Assembly: GCA_035222895.1 (NCBI GenBank)
Contig: JAVYIG010002234.1
Span: 124,001 to 188,000, forward strand
DNA from: Strongylocentrotus droebachiensis
Lineage: Eukaryota > Echinodermata > Echinoidea > Camarodonta > Strongylocentrotidae
Direction: 5' to 3'
DNA: 64,000 nt
Each line of letters opens with the position of its first letter. The first letter of the stretch is position 1. Below the pieces are notes generated by a model. The model was not told where the DNA came from, ran no database searches, and saw nothing but the letters and a program-made list of their open reading frames with translations. The translations under genes were made by a program, and so were the position numbers. Positions 1 through 13,487 of the stretch are shown one piece after another.

Positions 1-784
1 GGTAATTCATATATTCTTATATGTAAAATGAGTCATTTTATAAGACCAGAGAAATAGGTGTAAATTTATTCTGTACTTTTCACGATATCTTTAGTTTTGA
101 TGTACTATTTTTAAATCATCGTCGTGAAATCAAGTATGTGTGACGTCACAGCTGGTGTTAAGCTATCGATTTTGATATCGGTATCGGGCTCTTAATTTCA
201 TCAGTAAATTTTCCGCTCGATTTAAGAGCTCTTGACTGCTCTAAACACTAACACTAACACTAACACCCAACTTGAAATCACTCAATGTCATGCTACTTAA
301 AGTCTACATGTACATGATTACCACAATGAAATTCAAGAATGTTTCTCGTTCGAAAAAGAAGGAAACTACATTGTACGAAATATTATAAAACACTGGAAAT
401 AATGTATCCCACAAAATATTTGAAGGACCAACTGACTCACTTTGATTTCCTGTTCTGCATTTACACGCTGTGGAATCTGAAAGAAATAAAGTAGACAAAA
501 ATGTTCAGGGTAAACTTTTACTGGTTGACATTATGAATTATTCGATATGATCCATATAGAAACAATCACAAAGACTTTCAAAAAAACTAAACCCAAGGCA
601 ATGTATTTAGCCTTGTCCATAATGGTGATCCGAACATTATTGATATGTGATATACAAAATATTATCGAAATTGCCATAGAGTTTATTTTTTTCAAAAGTT
701 TATACAATCCTGTTTGATTAATACAACTATTTCTAGTAGTTTCAATGAAAATTCTGCGCGTATAGATATGTTATTTAATCGCTT
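1..784. other. AT-rich sequence without a gene
   Basis: No credible frame. It holds a CRE-like TGACGTCA at 141-148 and the hexamer repeat at 241-268. Short frames on the minus strand show no domain. Confidence 0.6.
241..268 (+). repeat. Short (CTAACA)n tandem repeat
   Basis: Four to five imperfect copies of the hexamer ACTAAC are visible. It is too short and of the wrong unit to be telomeric. Confidence 0.7.
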
Positions 785-1325
785 TTAAAGGGACTTGGTA
801 ACATTGTTCAGATGAGAGATAGTGGTGCTAAGGTAGTGAATTCACTGCTAGATGTACAATTTAAGATAATCTGATAATTTGAGTAAAAACGGACCATTAT
901 TCATGGTACAAATTGGGAAAAACTGATTTGAACGATTCCTTAATTCTCCCAACTATATTATTACAATTTAATTACATTTTGGGTGAATGGAAATCTCACA
1001 AAGCAATAAAATGGCTCTACCTTCCATTCTAGACATTCAAGTGTTGACAGATTGTTTATAGCCTGTTTGATGTCTTTTTTCATGGAAAAACGGTTGGGAA
1101 AATTCAAAAATGGTTTGGAGAATTTACTGTTAATCACTGTTAGAGGGTGTCATACATCGACGCCTTCAAAGAAAACCATAGATATCTTCGTGGTTTGAGA
1201 ATTTTCTCAGGATCTTTTGCATGTCAGAGGTTTAGTACAGTAGAAGGAATATAGTAAGTAACATTTTATACACAAATTAAGCAATTTTTTCATCAACCTT
1301 CAACAATGTTACCAAGTCACTTTAA
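785..1325. mobile_element. 541-bp TTAA-flanked DNA transposon remnant (MITE-like)
   Basis: Seen: TTAA at 785-788 is followed by AGGGACTTGGTAACATTGTT. The complement of the other end, finishing in TTAA at 1322-1325, reads AGTGACTTGGTAACATTGTT. These 20-bp terminal inverted repeats differ at one position. The interior is AT-rich with no usable reading frame, so the element is non-autonomous. Known: TTAA target duplications are used by piggyBac and Kolobok transposons. Which of the two moved it cannot be told from the ends alone. Confidence 0.75.
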
Positions 1326-3779
1326 GGATTGTTTTATTAAAGTTTTGAACTCAATGTCGTAGCTGGCATATGGAGAAACACCGTACACTATTCTTATCAC
1401 AAAAATGATCTAAATATATGTTTATCTAGCGATGTATTTCTTTATGCCATTACATTTACATAGCGCGAATCATTTTGTGTAAATTGGGCTAGAGCATGTC
1501 TTTGCGTTAATAAATATCAAACTTCCACTTTATCATATAACATTTTAATTTCAGTTTAGATAGCACATGCATGATCACAGGTCAGTGACCTCTAAAAGTC
1601 ATCTTAATCTTAAGGATAGGAAGTTTTATAGAATAAAGATCACTTGAATAAATATCTTTAAATTATCAAATATGATCACAAAGACTTTGAAAAATCAAAC
1701 AAAGGGCAACTGGCTATTGAAGTAGGTTGATTTGTGTTTACGCGATCATGTATTTATTATGATATTAAGGGGTGCATACAGTGCGCTTAAATTGCGTTTC
1801 ATGTAAATGCCTTTAATCGGCATTCACTTACAAAATTAGGAACGAAGTTATGTAATTGTGTTCTATTAATCATACGCGATTCTAGAGGCATTTGTTAAAC
1901 AAAAGGGCGTCCGACGTTCTGGATCGCGTGAATTTCCAAGCTTTCAATTGGAGTCAAGTTTTGGCAGGTGTTTTTCCAAGGTAATGAAACCTTTGTATAG
2001 AAAAGCTCTAAAAGGAGACATTTTGTCCTTAAGAGAACTTGATATTGCTGCACACGTCATTCTACTTTTCTGTTAAGAGAAGAGATGGTCGTGTTTTAGA
2101 CGACACATTTTAGCGCCAAACAAGGGGCAAGGTGAGAAGGGGCGCGCGTTTCAAGTTCAGTCTTAAAAGGGTTCTATCTGTGGGTCCCTCGTGGTGAAAG
2201 GTGACGGTATCGAGCAGAGGAAAATATGAGCCACATATAGATAGACAAAGAGAGACAGAGCAATAGAGACAAACAGAGGGAGAGAGAGAGAGAGGGAGAG
2301 GGAGAGAGGGAGAGATCAAAAGAGATAAAGAGGTACAACATTTGAAACGATGAAGACTAGTTATATTCGAATATGTTCATCAATGTTATGAGGGATAGAA
2401 AAGCAAATTTAACGTCGGGGCGAGTGAAAATAAAAGATCTTGAAATGCACTCATTTATAAATGAGTCAAGGATAAGTCTTCGTGGTGTATACTTGCTATC
2501 ATTGGTGGGTAAGATATAGAGTGAGAGGAAAAATAATCGTCTGAGTTTAGAAAACTTTTATACATTAAAGGTACATTGGTCCTTGGCTAGTTCAAACTTT
2601 ACAGATATTGTGTTTCAAATGATAATAATCTTGGTTCATGTTGATGCATTATTTGGGATATTTATTCAATTCTAGATCCCCACCCCGCATTAAGAGAGAA
2701 TAAGGGGAGACATACAGCAAGTTATCGACATTCGATTTTCCTTTCCTCCAAAAATATTACTTAAAAATAATGAAAGACCAAATTATTTTTCTCTTAATGC
2801 ACTTTCATCAGTAACCAGTAAGAGTACGGAAGTAAGCATGCGATTCAACACGGTTTGGCAATGGAACAAGAAAGTGTTAACAAAATAATACCAAAAACAT
2901 GGATATCTTAAATAAGAAATTCGGACATTCGAATATATTCTGCTCACTAATGTGTTCGAATGATACTTTTGATGTCACATTAACGTAATGATTTTTTTCC
3001 AGGAAGCGTTCTAAAATGTGCTCGTTATTCGTAATGCTTCATGAATACACATGATATAGCGAGAATGGGTATGTAAAGGTTATCGCTTAGATCACAAAAG
3101 TCAGGCTTTTCTGACGACTTTCATCTAACAGTGGTTTTACAGCGGGAGTTGACTCCGAATCAAATTCGATACCCTTTCAAAAGAAACGTCCTTCTTTTAT
3201 TACACTGATGATCTGCAGCGATTTTAGCGGCTAATGTACGCGTGTCTGATAATACAAAGACTGACTTCGTCTTTCTTGCCGCTCTGTTTTTTCCCCTCTG
3301 AAATGAACGATTGCTCTTTAGCTTGGTCTTTTCTGTTGTGAGTGTGAAATTTCGCTCTACATTTAGGCATTCGATACCATAATGCAGAATGTAATTGGAA
3401 TCGAAGTTCCAAGGTTGTATTCGATGTATAGGCATTGATTACACGCATGAAGACATAAGCTATCAATGAGGACAGGCAACCATTTTAGGAAAGGTATCAT
3501 TTGAAGAAAATTGAGGGCAGTTCAAGGCAGTATAAAAGCAAATTGGAAAACGATCGTTTCATGATTACAGAAGTTCCCATTTTGCTCTTCAGATTAAATC
3601 ATTTCATGACGTTGGTGACAAGTCAGGATCATAATAAATGGGTTTTGTCCTTGAATGGATATTATACTACTAATTGACGCATGGTCATAATGTAAGTAAA
3701 TAAAGTAATAATTTCAACAGAATCAGATACAAGAATGGAAAGAAACCTCGTTTCCTTTTACGACTGATATCATCAGCAA
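1326..3779. other. AT-rich sequence without a gene
   Basis: Apart from the GA tract at 2248-2316, nothing recognisable. ATTAAAGGTACATTGG near 2565 resembles the start of a TTAA-type MITE, but no matching end was found. Overlapping minus-strand frames near 3160-3466 lack domains and splice support. Confidence 0.55.
2248..2316 (+). repeat. (GA)n-rich tract
   Basis: A purine-rich stretch of interrupted GA dinucleotides with GGG interruptions. It gives rise to a spurious Ser/Leu/Pro frame on the other strand. Confidence 0.9.
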
Positions 3780-4130
3780 TTGAATAATCATAATTTTACT
3801 GTCCTCATCATTATCGTCATATCATCACTTTCGTCACCATCGTTATCATCAAATCATAATATCACCATCATTATCACCACCTTCATCACCACCCCACCAC
3901 CACCACTATTACCAACTATACCACCACCACCACCAACACGACAGCCACCACGACCAACAACTAAACCACCACCACCAGCACCGCAACCATCAACACAATC
4001 ACCACCACCACCAGAACAATTACCACCACCACTTCCAACACCATTACCATAAACAACATCTCCACTCGGACAACAGTGACAAGACAACCACCAACACACT
4101 TCATTATCTCATAATCATTGCTACCACCAT
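3780..4130 (+). repeat. (CAC/CAT/ATC)n trinucleotide-rich region
   Basis: About 350 bases dominated by CAC, CAT, ATC and CAA triplets, degenerate rather than perfect. Frames on both strands translate to Pro/Thr-rich or Gly/Val-rich strings with no domain, so they are read as microsatellite artefacts. Confidence 0.85.
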
Positions 4131-6069
4131 CACTTCATAATCATCACGTCATCATCGTCATAATGTGTACTCAAGCGCAGTTTTAGCACTTAGTCTAAGG
4201 GTATGTCACGATAAACTAATATAAGCAGCTCACTTGTCGTAATCTTAAAAACAAACCCCGTTCATGATGGTAAACCTGTCCGTTAGCTGAGGATTTATGA
4301 TACCACGGGGAAGGAACATGCTGTTCAGCTTTCCGAATATTAATATTCATCAGGTTGTCCAAAATGATTGATACTTTTTACGTCAAAATATAACCTCTTG
4401 TGGGTATTTTCTGTTCATAGAAAATTGGACAAAAGGAACAGATCAAGAAAATCACAATGAACTCTAAGTAAAAGCAATAAAAAAAATGATCATGCAAAAT
4501 ATGCAATGATGTAGTCTGAAAGACATATGATCAAACAAATTAATAAAATCATTATTTCAAGACTGAAATTATTGTAATTCCAACATTTCAAAAACCTTAA
4601 CATGTTTGAATGTCATATTTAACTCAAAATGAATTTGATCAAGTCGCTAGACAACTACATCTGTATTGTTACAACTGAGAAGGGCTATCAATAATACGAA
4701 TATTTGTTAATGCGGTAATTTATGTTATTATTCATGGTTACAGTATCTTGCTATTTCCACAAATATGTATAAGAAAAAAAATATATATATGCAGGAAATC
4801 GAAAGAAACAAAGAAAAAAATATGATACAAGTATACATAATTATGCCTATGTTTGTGCCATATACATTGATGATAGTCAGTTGTATAATGTTTTATAAAG
4901 AACTCAAGCAAAGGGGACAAACCCACTATAGAGCACACACAAATTGTTCTTTAGCCAAGGGTGGTGCTCCCTTTTAAGGGCAGAAATGCAAGCTGCACTG
5001 TCACTTTTTTATGATACAAATCAACCTATAAGGAACGGAGATACCTACTAAGTAGAGCTAACACGTCAACCGGTAGACATAAAAGCGGGAAAAATGGATC
5101 AATCTAATTTGTTACTTGACCTTCATGAGTTCACACCTGAGGGTAGAGTGGACTGAAAGGAAATTAAAATGTGAAACCTGTCTCCTTGATTGCAACTACC
5201 TATATCATTACCAAAAAGATGTCTAGACAACAGGCAAGGGATAATGCATCATTTTTACGGAGTCTTGTGGCTTTTAGCCGGAATGTGTATCACAAGGTAC
5301 TTGGTTCGAGTTCCTGTCAAATCACTCACGTTCTTTTGCGAGACATTGATCTTCATTAGCCACAGGAAACCCAGGCGTAGTAATTAGGAAATAGTAGGAT
5401 TATTCCGTGCGCCAAAAAACTAAAGCTAAAGTAGGGGTACCTATTCCGAACCTTTGGGAAATGCGTTCAGACGTTATATCATAATCATTATGAACATTAT
5501 TATCATTATTGCTACTATCATTGTTGTTGCTATTTTGGTGTAGTTATTTAGTTGTACCATATATTCACTGAAATATAACCTGCATTTTAATAATAAACCA
5601 TGCATTCTCTCACAGATGACTCGTTTAAATAGTCTCGTTGCTTTATCTAATGAAATGTATGGACATGATGATAACATTACACATTTCATACATGATTGGT
5701 ATTGGTAAAATGTATCGTATTCAAATTGTCCTTACAAGTATTATAGTTGGTTTCTTGACAGTTTTTGCGATCGCGTTATTAAACGTACGGAGATGTATCA
5801 ACACAGTTGAAGTCAATGACTGAAGATCGAACATATGAATTACGAATTTGTCAAAAACAATGTAGCACATCATAAACAAGATTCATTTCAATTAATGTCT
5901 TGAAAACCCACACACAAACAAAAATCATTTAAACGAGCCTCCATGAGCGACTCGAAGCGAGAAGGGTTGTGACGTACAAGAGAAGACACGATCCCATCAC
6001 GATATTATGCAGTGCCCTCGCCGCAGTTAGATATTGTGCTTTTCTGTGGATTTCAACGTACGTGTTTTA
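4131..6069. other. AT-rich sequence; one possible membrane microprotein frame
   Basis: No established gene. A 37-codon frame from ATG at 5710 to TGA at 5823 encodes a hydrophobic stretch of about 20 residues followed by NVRRC, the shape of a single membrane span. It has A at -3 but no other support. Confidence 0.45.
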
Positions 6070-6415
6070 TCCGGGGGGAAGGGGGAGGGGGGGGGGGGGG
6101 GGTTGGGGTCAGATTTTGTATCGACAGGGGTGTGCTGCTCAAGCCTCGAACCCTCTACCCATTTTTAAGGGTCATTTTGCCAGATTTTTCTCGAAATATA
6201 GGCCCATTTTTCACACTTTCGGGTGTTCGCCATGCAAAACCCGAAAACTTGAAACGTTACTATGTCGTCGGCATGCCATCAGATTGCCCTTGCTGGGACT
6301 AGGGTATGATTGGAAGCCCTATGTCTGCGCACCTCAATTTGACCTGGAATTGAACAAGAAATTCTCTCCAATTCCTCTAATGCTAAATTTATATTATTCC
6401 TGACATTCTACAAAG
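6070..6415 (+). repeat. Probable dispersed repeat headed by a poly-G tract
   Basis: Seen: a G-rich run (6073-6102) is followed by GGGGTCAGATTTTGTATCG, TACCCATTTTTAAGGGTCAT and a stretch of higher complexity. Two overlapping open frames cross it (6012-6302 and 5969-6403) but show no recognisable domain. The G-run-then-body pattern resembles other repeats in the window, which is why it is called a repeat. This is a judgement from appearance only, and no second copy is present here. Confidence 0.35.
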
Positions 6416-6854
6416 TAAGTCTGTTGAGGATTTTTTTTTTAATTCGAAAAAGAACAACGTCATTTTCAGAAGAAAAGACGGTCGTGTCATTTTGACACTG
6501 CAAAAACATAGGTGCCCAAGTTTGTGCACTCATTTTACACGCAGTTCGGGACTTTCGACATAAAAAGACAACTTGTCGAGGCTTGTGAATAGAATTACTG
6601 TTATAAGGACAAACAATTTATATTCGTTGCATGTTTTGTTTCATCAGAAAACAGATCAAAGGCAAAACGTACGTACGTACATACATTATGATTAGCGGGG
6701 GTCTTCCCTCTTACGTCACACAAGTCTCGGATGTAAAAACAGAGTTGCGCAGCCGACAAAGTTTGGGATTGGAAATTGGTCACTTCCAACGAATTTCTTT
6801 TGCTGGATGACAATGTCTGGCTTTAGTACTTACTTTATTTCTTTCATAAGACTT

Positions 6855-6896
<42 letters not shown>

Positions 6897-8249
6897 ATAC
6901 ATGCAAAATTTATCAAAATCTGACAACATTACCAACCAGTTCCATCCTCCTTTAACAAATAGGCACATTTTTTTTCTTCAATTGTCACATCATGTTCCAT
7001 ACAATATTAATACGTTGATGAAACGTTAATGAAAACTTTTGTTAAATTCATATGCTTTCTTTTTAAACATGTCTTCTGCCCAAATACAAGAAGCTACGAT
7101 TATTGGCAAAGTAAATTCACCCATTCCTCTATGTTAAAAGCGATTCTTTCATTTCTTTGTACAACTATAATAAGCGTGTAAACTACTGATCAAACGGGTT
7201 TAGCTGTTCTCTGTTTACCATCCTTAGTAAATAATCACCCTTTTTGCCTATTCATATTAAAATACAGTGAACAAATCGGATATATTAAAAAATAAAAAAC
7301 AAGATATATTTTCTTACTCGGCCGATGAACAAGAAACCTTGCTTTTAATGAAAAGGGCTAAGAGGAACCCAATTAAAGATAGGTTTGATGATAAAAGTTT
7401 TTCGCGGAGAGACTGTTTAGTTCTTGTTCGCAAATGAATAAAATTCCCAGGATTAATTATCTACAAAATAAAAACCTAGGGGAGGAAATCTAAATAGTAC
7501 ATGGGGAAAATCATAAAATTATCTTTGTCCCTCCTCCCTCTCTCCATTCTTCTTATATTTTTTTAGGGGCTTACTTCATTATTTTTAATCTTGTTATTAC
7601 CACCCTCACGTATTATGATCACGCATCCCCATTCCATACTCTACCAATCTGTTTCAACCATTGTCCCTTAAGAGAATATTACAAACAGTTTTGTTTTTCT
7701 TCCTATTCGTCTCATTCTGTGAAATAAAAACGAGGCATAGAACCAATCCCTGGTCAGATTAAATGAATAATTTTTAACCGTTTTTTGCTGAATATAGTTT
7801 AGGGCGATTTTGATTGAAACGCTCACTGAGGATACCCAGCAGAATGAGTATGATATTATTTTTCTTATCGAGGGATAGGATAATGACCTCATTAAAGGTA
7901 TTAATGACAAGTCGCAAACTCACAATACTTTTGCCCTCTTCCTGTTGCGTAAAATGGTTGATTTCTAAACGTTTAGAGTTACATGCTGTTACAACATTGA
8001 TACAATATCATCGATTTTTTTCTTCTTCTAGAATTGCACATAATGGAGCGATATTCAAGGCCGGAAGATGTAGGAAATCTCCTCAAGATTATCACCAGTC
8101 ATCCTTCTAAACATACAATCGTTAGTTTTAGGTATGTTTTATGATTTATTGTTATTTACCAAAAAATAGTTCAAAAGTATCAGAAATGTGTTAGTCATCA
8201 TCATCTACCAGAAGACAACAAAATATTTAAAAAATCGTGTCTTTTATCT
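6416..8249. other. AT-rich sequence without a gene
   Basis: Contains the (TA)n run at 6859-6894 and GTACGTACGTAC at 6669-6680. Frames at 7668-7910 and 7814-8110 overlap on opposite strands and show nothing conserved. Confidence 0.55.
6859..6894 (+). repeat. (TA)n microsatellite
   Basis: An uninterrupted AT dinucleotide run of about 36 bases. Confidence 0.95.
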
Positions 8250-8645
8250 CATTTGTTGTATTGGTGATGCCACCGTAATGACTTCCTCTTGAGATTCGGG
8301 ATGCTCCTTCGTTAGATTCTTTTAAATCCTCCCTTAAGACATTCCTTTTTAATTCTCCCTGTTAATCCTCCCTGTTAGTCTGTAGCTTTAATGTGTTTTT
8401 CACGGTAGATGTAATGTAATTGCCTTAATTTGAATTTGTAATGTTTTGCCCTAAAGTTAATTGTATTCTATTGTATCTATATGTATTGACTATAGATGTA
8501 TCTGTGCCTATGTATTTTGAATTAATTGTAGGTTGATTAGTATATATTAATTATAGTTATTGAATGTATTATTATCTAAGTACAACTTTGTAAAGCGCTT
8601 AGACACATTGTAATAAGCGCTATAGAAATATAATGTATTATCATT
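8250..8645 (+). mobile_element. 5'-truncated 3' end of a non-LTR retrotransposon (CR1/L2-like)
   Basis: Seen: codons from 8282 to 8365 read LPLEIRDAPSLDSFKSSLKT followed by FLF and a TAA stop. This is the characteristic C-terminus of ORF2 (reverse transcriptase protein) in this retrotransposon group. Upstream, the expected Leu-Trp-Asn segment is broken by stops and small changes. After the stop comes an AT-rich 3' UTR, then GCGCTTAGACAC and AAGCGCTATAGAAATATAAT, and a short ATT-rich tail ending near 8645. Known: such elements are usually 5'-truncated on insertion. Here only the last ~40 codons and the UTR remain, so it is dead. Confidence 0.75.
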
Positions 8646-9023
8646 ATTAATCGTGACTCTTCGTTCCAAATGGGTGTAATAAAATTGATACATTACATCA
8701 TTCTTGTAAAATATCTGTAAATATCATATTCTTCCTTTTCCAAGTGACATTTTTACCTCTACAGTGAAAAGGCAATGAAATGTGCGTTTAGGAAACGCAT
8801 TGATTCTTTTTAAACCGTTGGCGAGGGACATTACAAAGACACACTACTTTGGATTTATACTTTATACATGTAGTGTGGATTGAGCAGAGATCAGGATGAA
8901 GGCGTCATGCCCTTCATCTCCGTAATCATCTGGTGCTAATTCCGATGAATTGCAACGATTTATGTACTGAGTTTACCACTCATAAAGGTGGTGAAGATGT
9001 CATAAAAAGGAGATGAGATCTAG

Positions 9024-9062
9024 TGAGAGAGAGAGAGAGAGAGAGGGAGAGAGGGAGAGAGG

Positions 9063-9130
<68 letters not shown>

Positions 9131-9137
9131 AGAGGGG
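9024..9137 (+). repeat. (GA)n microsatellite
   Basis: About 114 bases of GA with occasional GGGA interruptions. It produces a false Arg/Glu repeat frame (9013-9213). Confidence 0.95.
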
Positions 9138-9756
9138 TATAGATTTTCATATGTCATGGTCAAGTACAAATCCTCCAGATAAACCACATAGCCCGTTAAT
9201 CACAGATCGATAAGTTTGCGAAAGGATAACTGCGCTTAAAGGTCGGCAAGAGTAGAACAAATCTCAGCGACCCGGGTTCAGCAAAAGACTAAGCATTGAC
9301 GAAACAACAACCCATTTTTCAGCATCATGAGGATGGATTATAATGCAATATCAACAAAAGATAATATCTACATAATGTTATAAAAAGGCGGTGGTTACGG
9401 TGCATAATGTTTCATACATCTCCTTTAAAAAGCAGCTTTTAGAGTTGCATTTGTGATGAGGCTAAAAGTTACAGTCCAGGCAAAGAACAAATATTATAAT
9501 TACACAGGGGTGGCAGATACTCAATTTATCCTGGCTAGGGAAATGTTTTTGACCAAAAAGACTATGAGCATTATTGACAGATAATAGCATCGTTTTCAAA
9601 GACCCTCAAGTTTACAGAAAATATAATTGGGGGGGGGGGGCAAATACATGAAATACTTGACCTGAGTTAATTAATTATATAGATTTGAATATAAATCCAA
9701 ACGTTCCCTAAAGAGAACTTAGCATCTGAATACTTTCCACATCTTTAAATGCAGGG
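9138..9756. other. Unannotated sequence with a G run
   Basis: No gene signal. A 12-base G run near 9630 is followed by unique AT-rich sequence up to the 155-bp inverted-repeat element. Confidence 0.5.
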
Positions 9757-9911
9757 GAGTGGAAATCCACTATTTTACAGAAAGCCTGATAGGGATCACT
9801 TCCCATTTAGTTAATTCCATTCCAAGATTAAAATGGGATGCACTCCCAGTATTCGTTAAATCATTATTTCGAGAGTGGATAACAATGTTTTCTTATAGTG
9901 GATTTCCACTC
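9757..9911. mobile_element. 155-bp inverted-repeat element (MITE-like)
   Basis: Seen: GAGTGGAAATCCACTA at 9757-9772 is exactly complementary to 9896-9911, giving perfect 16-bp terminal inverted repeats. Each end is itself nearly palindromic (GTGGAAATCCAC). No clear target duplication flanks it, so the superfamily is not assigned. A frame crossing the element is not considered a gene. Confidence 0.5.
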
Positions 9912-10067
9912 TTTAAACAAAAAAGAACGATGCAACGTTATCATTTTCACCTATTATCACTTACTAGTATATGCTATAGCACAATAGAGTACTAACAAGG
10001 ATTCCGTTTGTCAATCTCATTGTACGTGCACATTAATAAAGGCGAAATGTCAATTATAAGAAATGAC

Positions 10068-10241
10068 AGGAGGGAGAGAGGGAGAGGGTGCGGGGCGTAG
10101 TTGGATGAGTGACATTGAGGGAGAGCGAATGAGTTAGAGAGAAAGAAGTTGAGCAACCGGCAACAATATAAAGAATATTATGTTTTTTAAGATATCAAAA
10201 CGGAATGAGAAAAAAAGAGAGTAAGACCTAGAGAAATAGAC

Positions 10242-10275
<34 letters not shown>

Positions 10276-10302
10276 TGGGGGGGGGGGGAGAGACAGAGAG
10301 AT
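10068..10302 (+). repeat. GA-rich region with poly-G run
   Basis: Two GA-rich blocks (10068-10165 and 10228-10302) flank a short AT-rich piece. A 12-base G run starts near 10277. Confidence 0.85.
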
Positions 10303-13300
10303 GGAAGTTTGAAGCAACCAGCAACAGACGGGAGCAACATGCAATGTCTGGTGACAACAGACGGATGCCTGTGACGTGACTAGAAGATCGTAAATTGGGC
10401 TGGCCCGTCCATGCCAGTGATGAAGAATTAAGTTGTGGGGTAATTTAAAAGCAGATCCCGGAGGGTCCTATGCGGGATTGATGACGGTGTACGTCATGAT
10501 TTGGTCGTTTCAGCTTACATGTCGGAAATATGCGAGGAACCACACTCCCCCTTCTCGGGAAAGCAAAGAACTATTCAAAGGCATATCTTAAAGGTACTAT
10601 TTATCTTAGGAAAAAAAGGCTGGAAATCAGAGACACGCGCACTACTTTAGATAAATTTCCATACAAAGATGACGATTTGACCGGAAGATTTTGTCAAAAT
10701 ATTCCTTTTTGAGAATCCACACGAGGGATGTGTTATGCCAAAGAGATACTTTGGTTATGCTGACTGTTTATTCTTCGATTCACAGTTAAAACTAAAGCGC
10801 CAGATTCCGCTATGTCTTTCCACTCGTCTCGGGGCACACTATACAGTTTCGAGATCAGCTGGCAATAGTTTTAACCCTGCCCCTCTAAGTAATACATATT
10901 TGTAATTAATATGATATTAATACTATACTGTAATAATGTTTATAATCTGTAATAATATACTCTTTGTATCAAGTTCCAGAGCTTCTAAGAATAGTACTTT
11001 CACAACAGATGAGAGATTGAAGAAAAAAAATCAACAGTAGTAGAATAAATTTGGTGAAATAAGCGATTTAATTGAGTTGATGAATTTCTCACTCTTAATT
11101 GTGGTAGAACACAAACCACCCGGCTTTGAGTGGCTTCGTTTTTTGGTTACTACTCTCAATTCATGAATGGGCTTCGTAATGGATTTCTTACCAAAACAGT
11201 ATTCGTTTATTCTAACAAACACATTTAAAAGAGAACATCATTTTAAAGAGCACATAAGAATGTCATGCCCGATGGAGGATACACCATTTTCTCGTCTACT
11301 GACTCGAAGACGATGCTGATTTCGACTTCAAAGATTACAATCACGATAGAAGTCTTAGACCATCTAGATCGATTGTTATTTAAAAATCTCTCCTGAAATC
11401 TTTCCTCCATTTATGTAGGTAAGTTGATGTAAGCCAATTTTGCCGGTGCTGTATCTACTCTTTAAAAAAAGAAATTGATGCATGCCAAGCTAGGGAACAC
11501 GTCTGGAGGTTAATTAAAACTGTTAGTGGGTTCAACAGTTTGACGCTGCATTTGGTTAGTTTGTGCGATCGGCAAATCACAAGTGAATGTCAAAGTCCTC
11601 ATGACCCCTGCCAGATTGGCGATAGGCATCTCTACCGGCGATTGAATACTCTTGAAAAAACGCCGAGTGCTAGTATTTTTAGGGGCTGCTTTCTCTCTCT
11701 CTTACTCTTAAGAAAACTTTTCGAGAATCGCAGTTAGTGAAAGCTCTCTGTTCACGAATATGAGACCCTTTTCATCTTCCGTTAAGAGTCAAACTTTATC
11801 TTTTACGTGGGCATGAGCTGCTTTTGCATGATTTGTCTTATCTGACTCGTGGGCATTGATGCCTTTCAACGCTTCCTTATCCCTGAAGAGGTAATTTATT
11901 ATAATATACATGTACAAAGTCACGCTGTTAATTTGAATTAACGAGATCATTTATGTACACCTTCTTTTATCAAATTGTTACTTGGATAGCGGGAGCAAAA
12001 AGGTATCGTTGGCGTCAAAGTTACTGACGAGATATTCTGATGTGTGTCTATGTTTATAAACATGTTTCCATCGTAAGGAATCTTAAATGCAATAATAGTG
12101 TGGATCATGATGATAGTATGTTATATACAGTACATAATGCTTATATAAAGTCGATATGCGGTAACATGGTATTGCATAATAACAACATAGCAAATGGTTA
12201 TTATTGACGGACTCCATTTTTTCACTAAAGTTATCATTCCAAGCATGTTTTTCCTTATTCTATTATTACAAAAAAATAATAAAATATGATATGCTTGATG
12301 CTGCAATTACATTTTTCAATTTCTAAATGCAGGTTACGAACTGGGGCACCATGTTTTTAATCACCGATTTGCGTTATTGTAACATTGTCATAAAGTGCAC
12401 TCACCAGACAACGAACTATTTTCTACTCCACAATGTCGTATAATCATCTCTCAAAGTGGGTAAACAACATATCTCTCCAACTTGAGACTACACTACAGAA
12501 GACGAGCTATAAGCAAATGTAATTGATTCCTATCTATGCATCTTGCTTCAGCTTAAACATACTAATTATGTTTTATTTAGGCATGTCTTTGGAAGAGTGG
12601 AAAACGAGTGGCGTGCTGTGTAGCGGGATGCACCTAATTATTGCAATGATTTAGGAAGATGGAGAACTTTATGAGAGGATAACGAAGTTCCATGATTAGT
12701 GAGTGTAGATGTACTCTAGAGAAACACTGCAATATACACGGCATCTTAAGTTCTGATTAGCCGTACTGGCAATTTCATATGAGCTGACGTATTTGTATTG
12801 CTTGAATCATTGTATGCACAACATTGCTTTTTAATGTGTTATGTTATCAATTAGCCGATAATTATTGAAGAATATCCATTAAGCAATGCATTTATAATTT
12901 TACACTTATTCCAAATGGCAACGGACACATGATGGATGAACATGTTCAGCGCACCGAGGCCATATACAGGCGATAACGATTTAAAATGGATTAACATGGT
13001 ATAGATAAGTATTAACATCTTAGTGATTAATTACACAGAGGATTCAGGATAAAAAAAAATCTTTTAAAAGTGCATAAGAAAATTTGCCATATTATTCATA
13101 CATTAAAGGATCTGTTTTACCTTTGTCAAACACATCTGTGAATTATATCAACAAGCTCATATTATTGTACTATGTACTCCTTGATTGTTCTACACTTTCG
13201 GAAACTTTAGTCTGCTATCATCTTAAAAAGAAATTGCCCAATATGAAAAATGAAAAAAAGCAATAACCTTTAACGGTAAAGAAAAGGTAAGTCTCGAACG

Positions 13301-13487
13301 AATTTACAAAGCATTACATCTACATGGAGAAGAGGTAAAAAGAATATGATTCTACAGATTATCAACAATGTTGTCAGATAGATGCAACCTTGTTTGTGGG
13401 ATTAATCCTTTCGGTGACAGACAAAAGTTTATTTCTACTTTTTTCATGAATTGCTAACGAGATACCAAAACTATGGGGTATGCTTTA
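10303..13487. other. AT-rich, repeat-poor sequence without a gene
   Basis: Over 3 kb with no frame above about 65 codons and no recognisable element. CTTAAAGGTACTATTTATC near 10588 looks like another TTAA-type border without a partner. Confidence 0.5.

Noticed and set aside
3780-4099. Pro-rich (plus) and Gly-rich (minus) frames
   Set aside because: Both strands are open over the same degenerate CAC/CAT repeat, typical of a microsatellite artefact.
6012-6403. Overlapping 96- and 144-codon frames
   Set aside because: They cross a poly-G tract in two frames and show no domain; more likely a dispersed repeat.
9024-9137. Regular repeats as a CRISPR array
   Set aside because: Dinucleotide microsatellite with no repeat-spacer structure, in a eukaryotic context.
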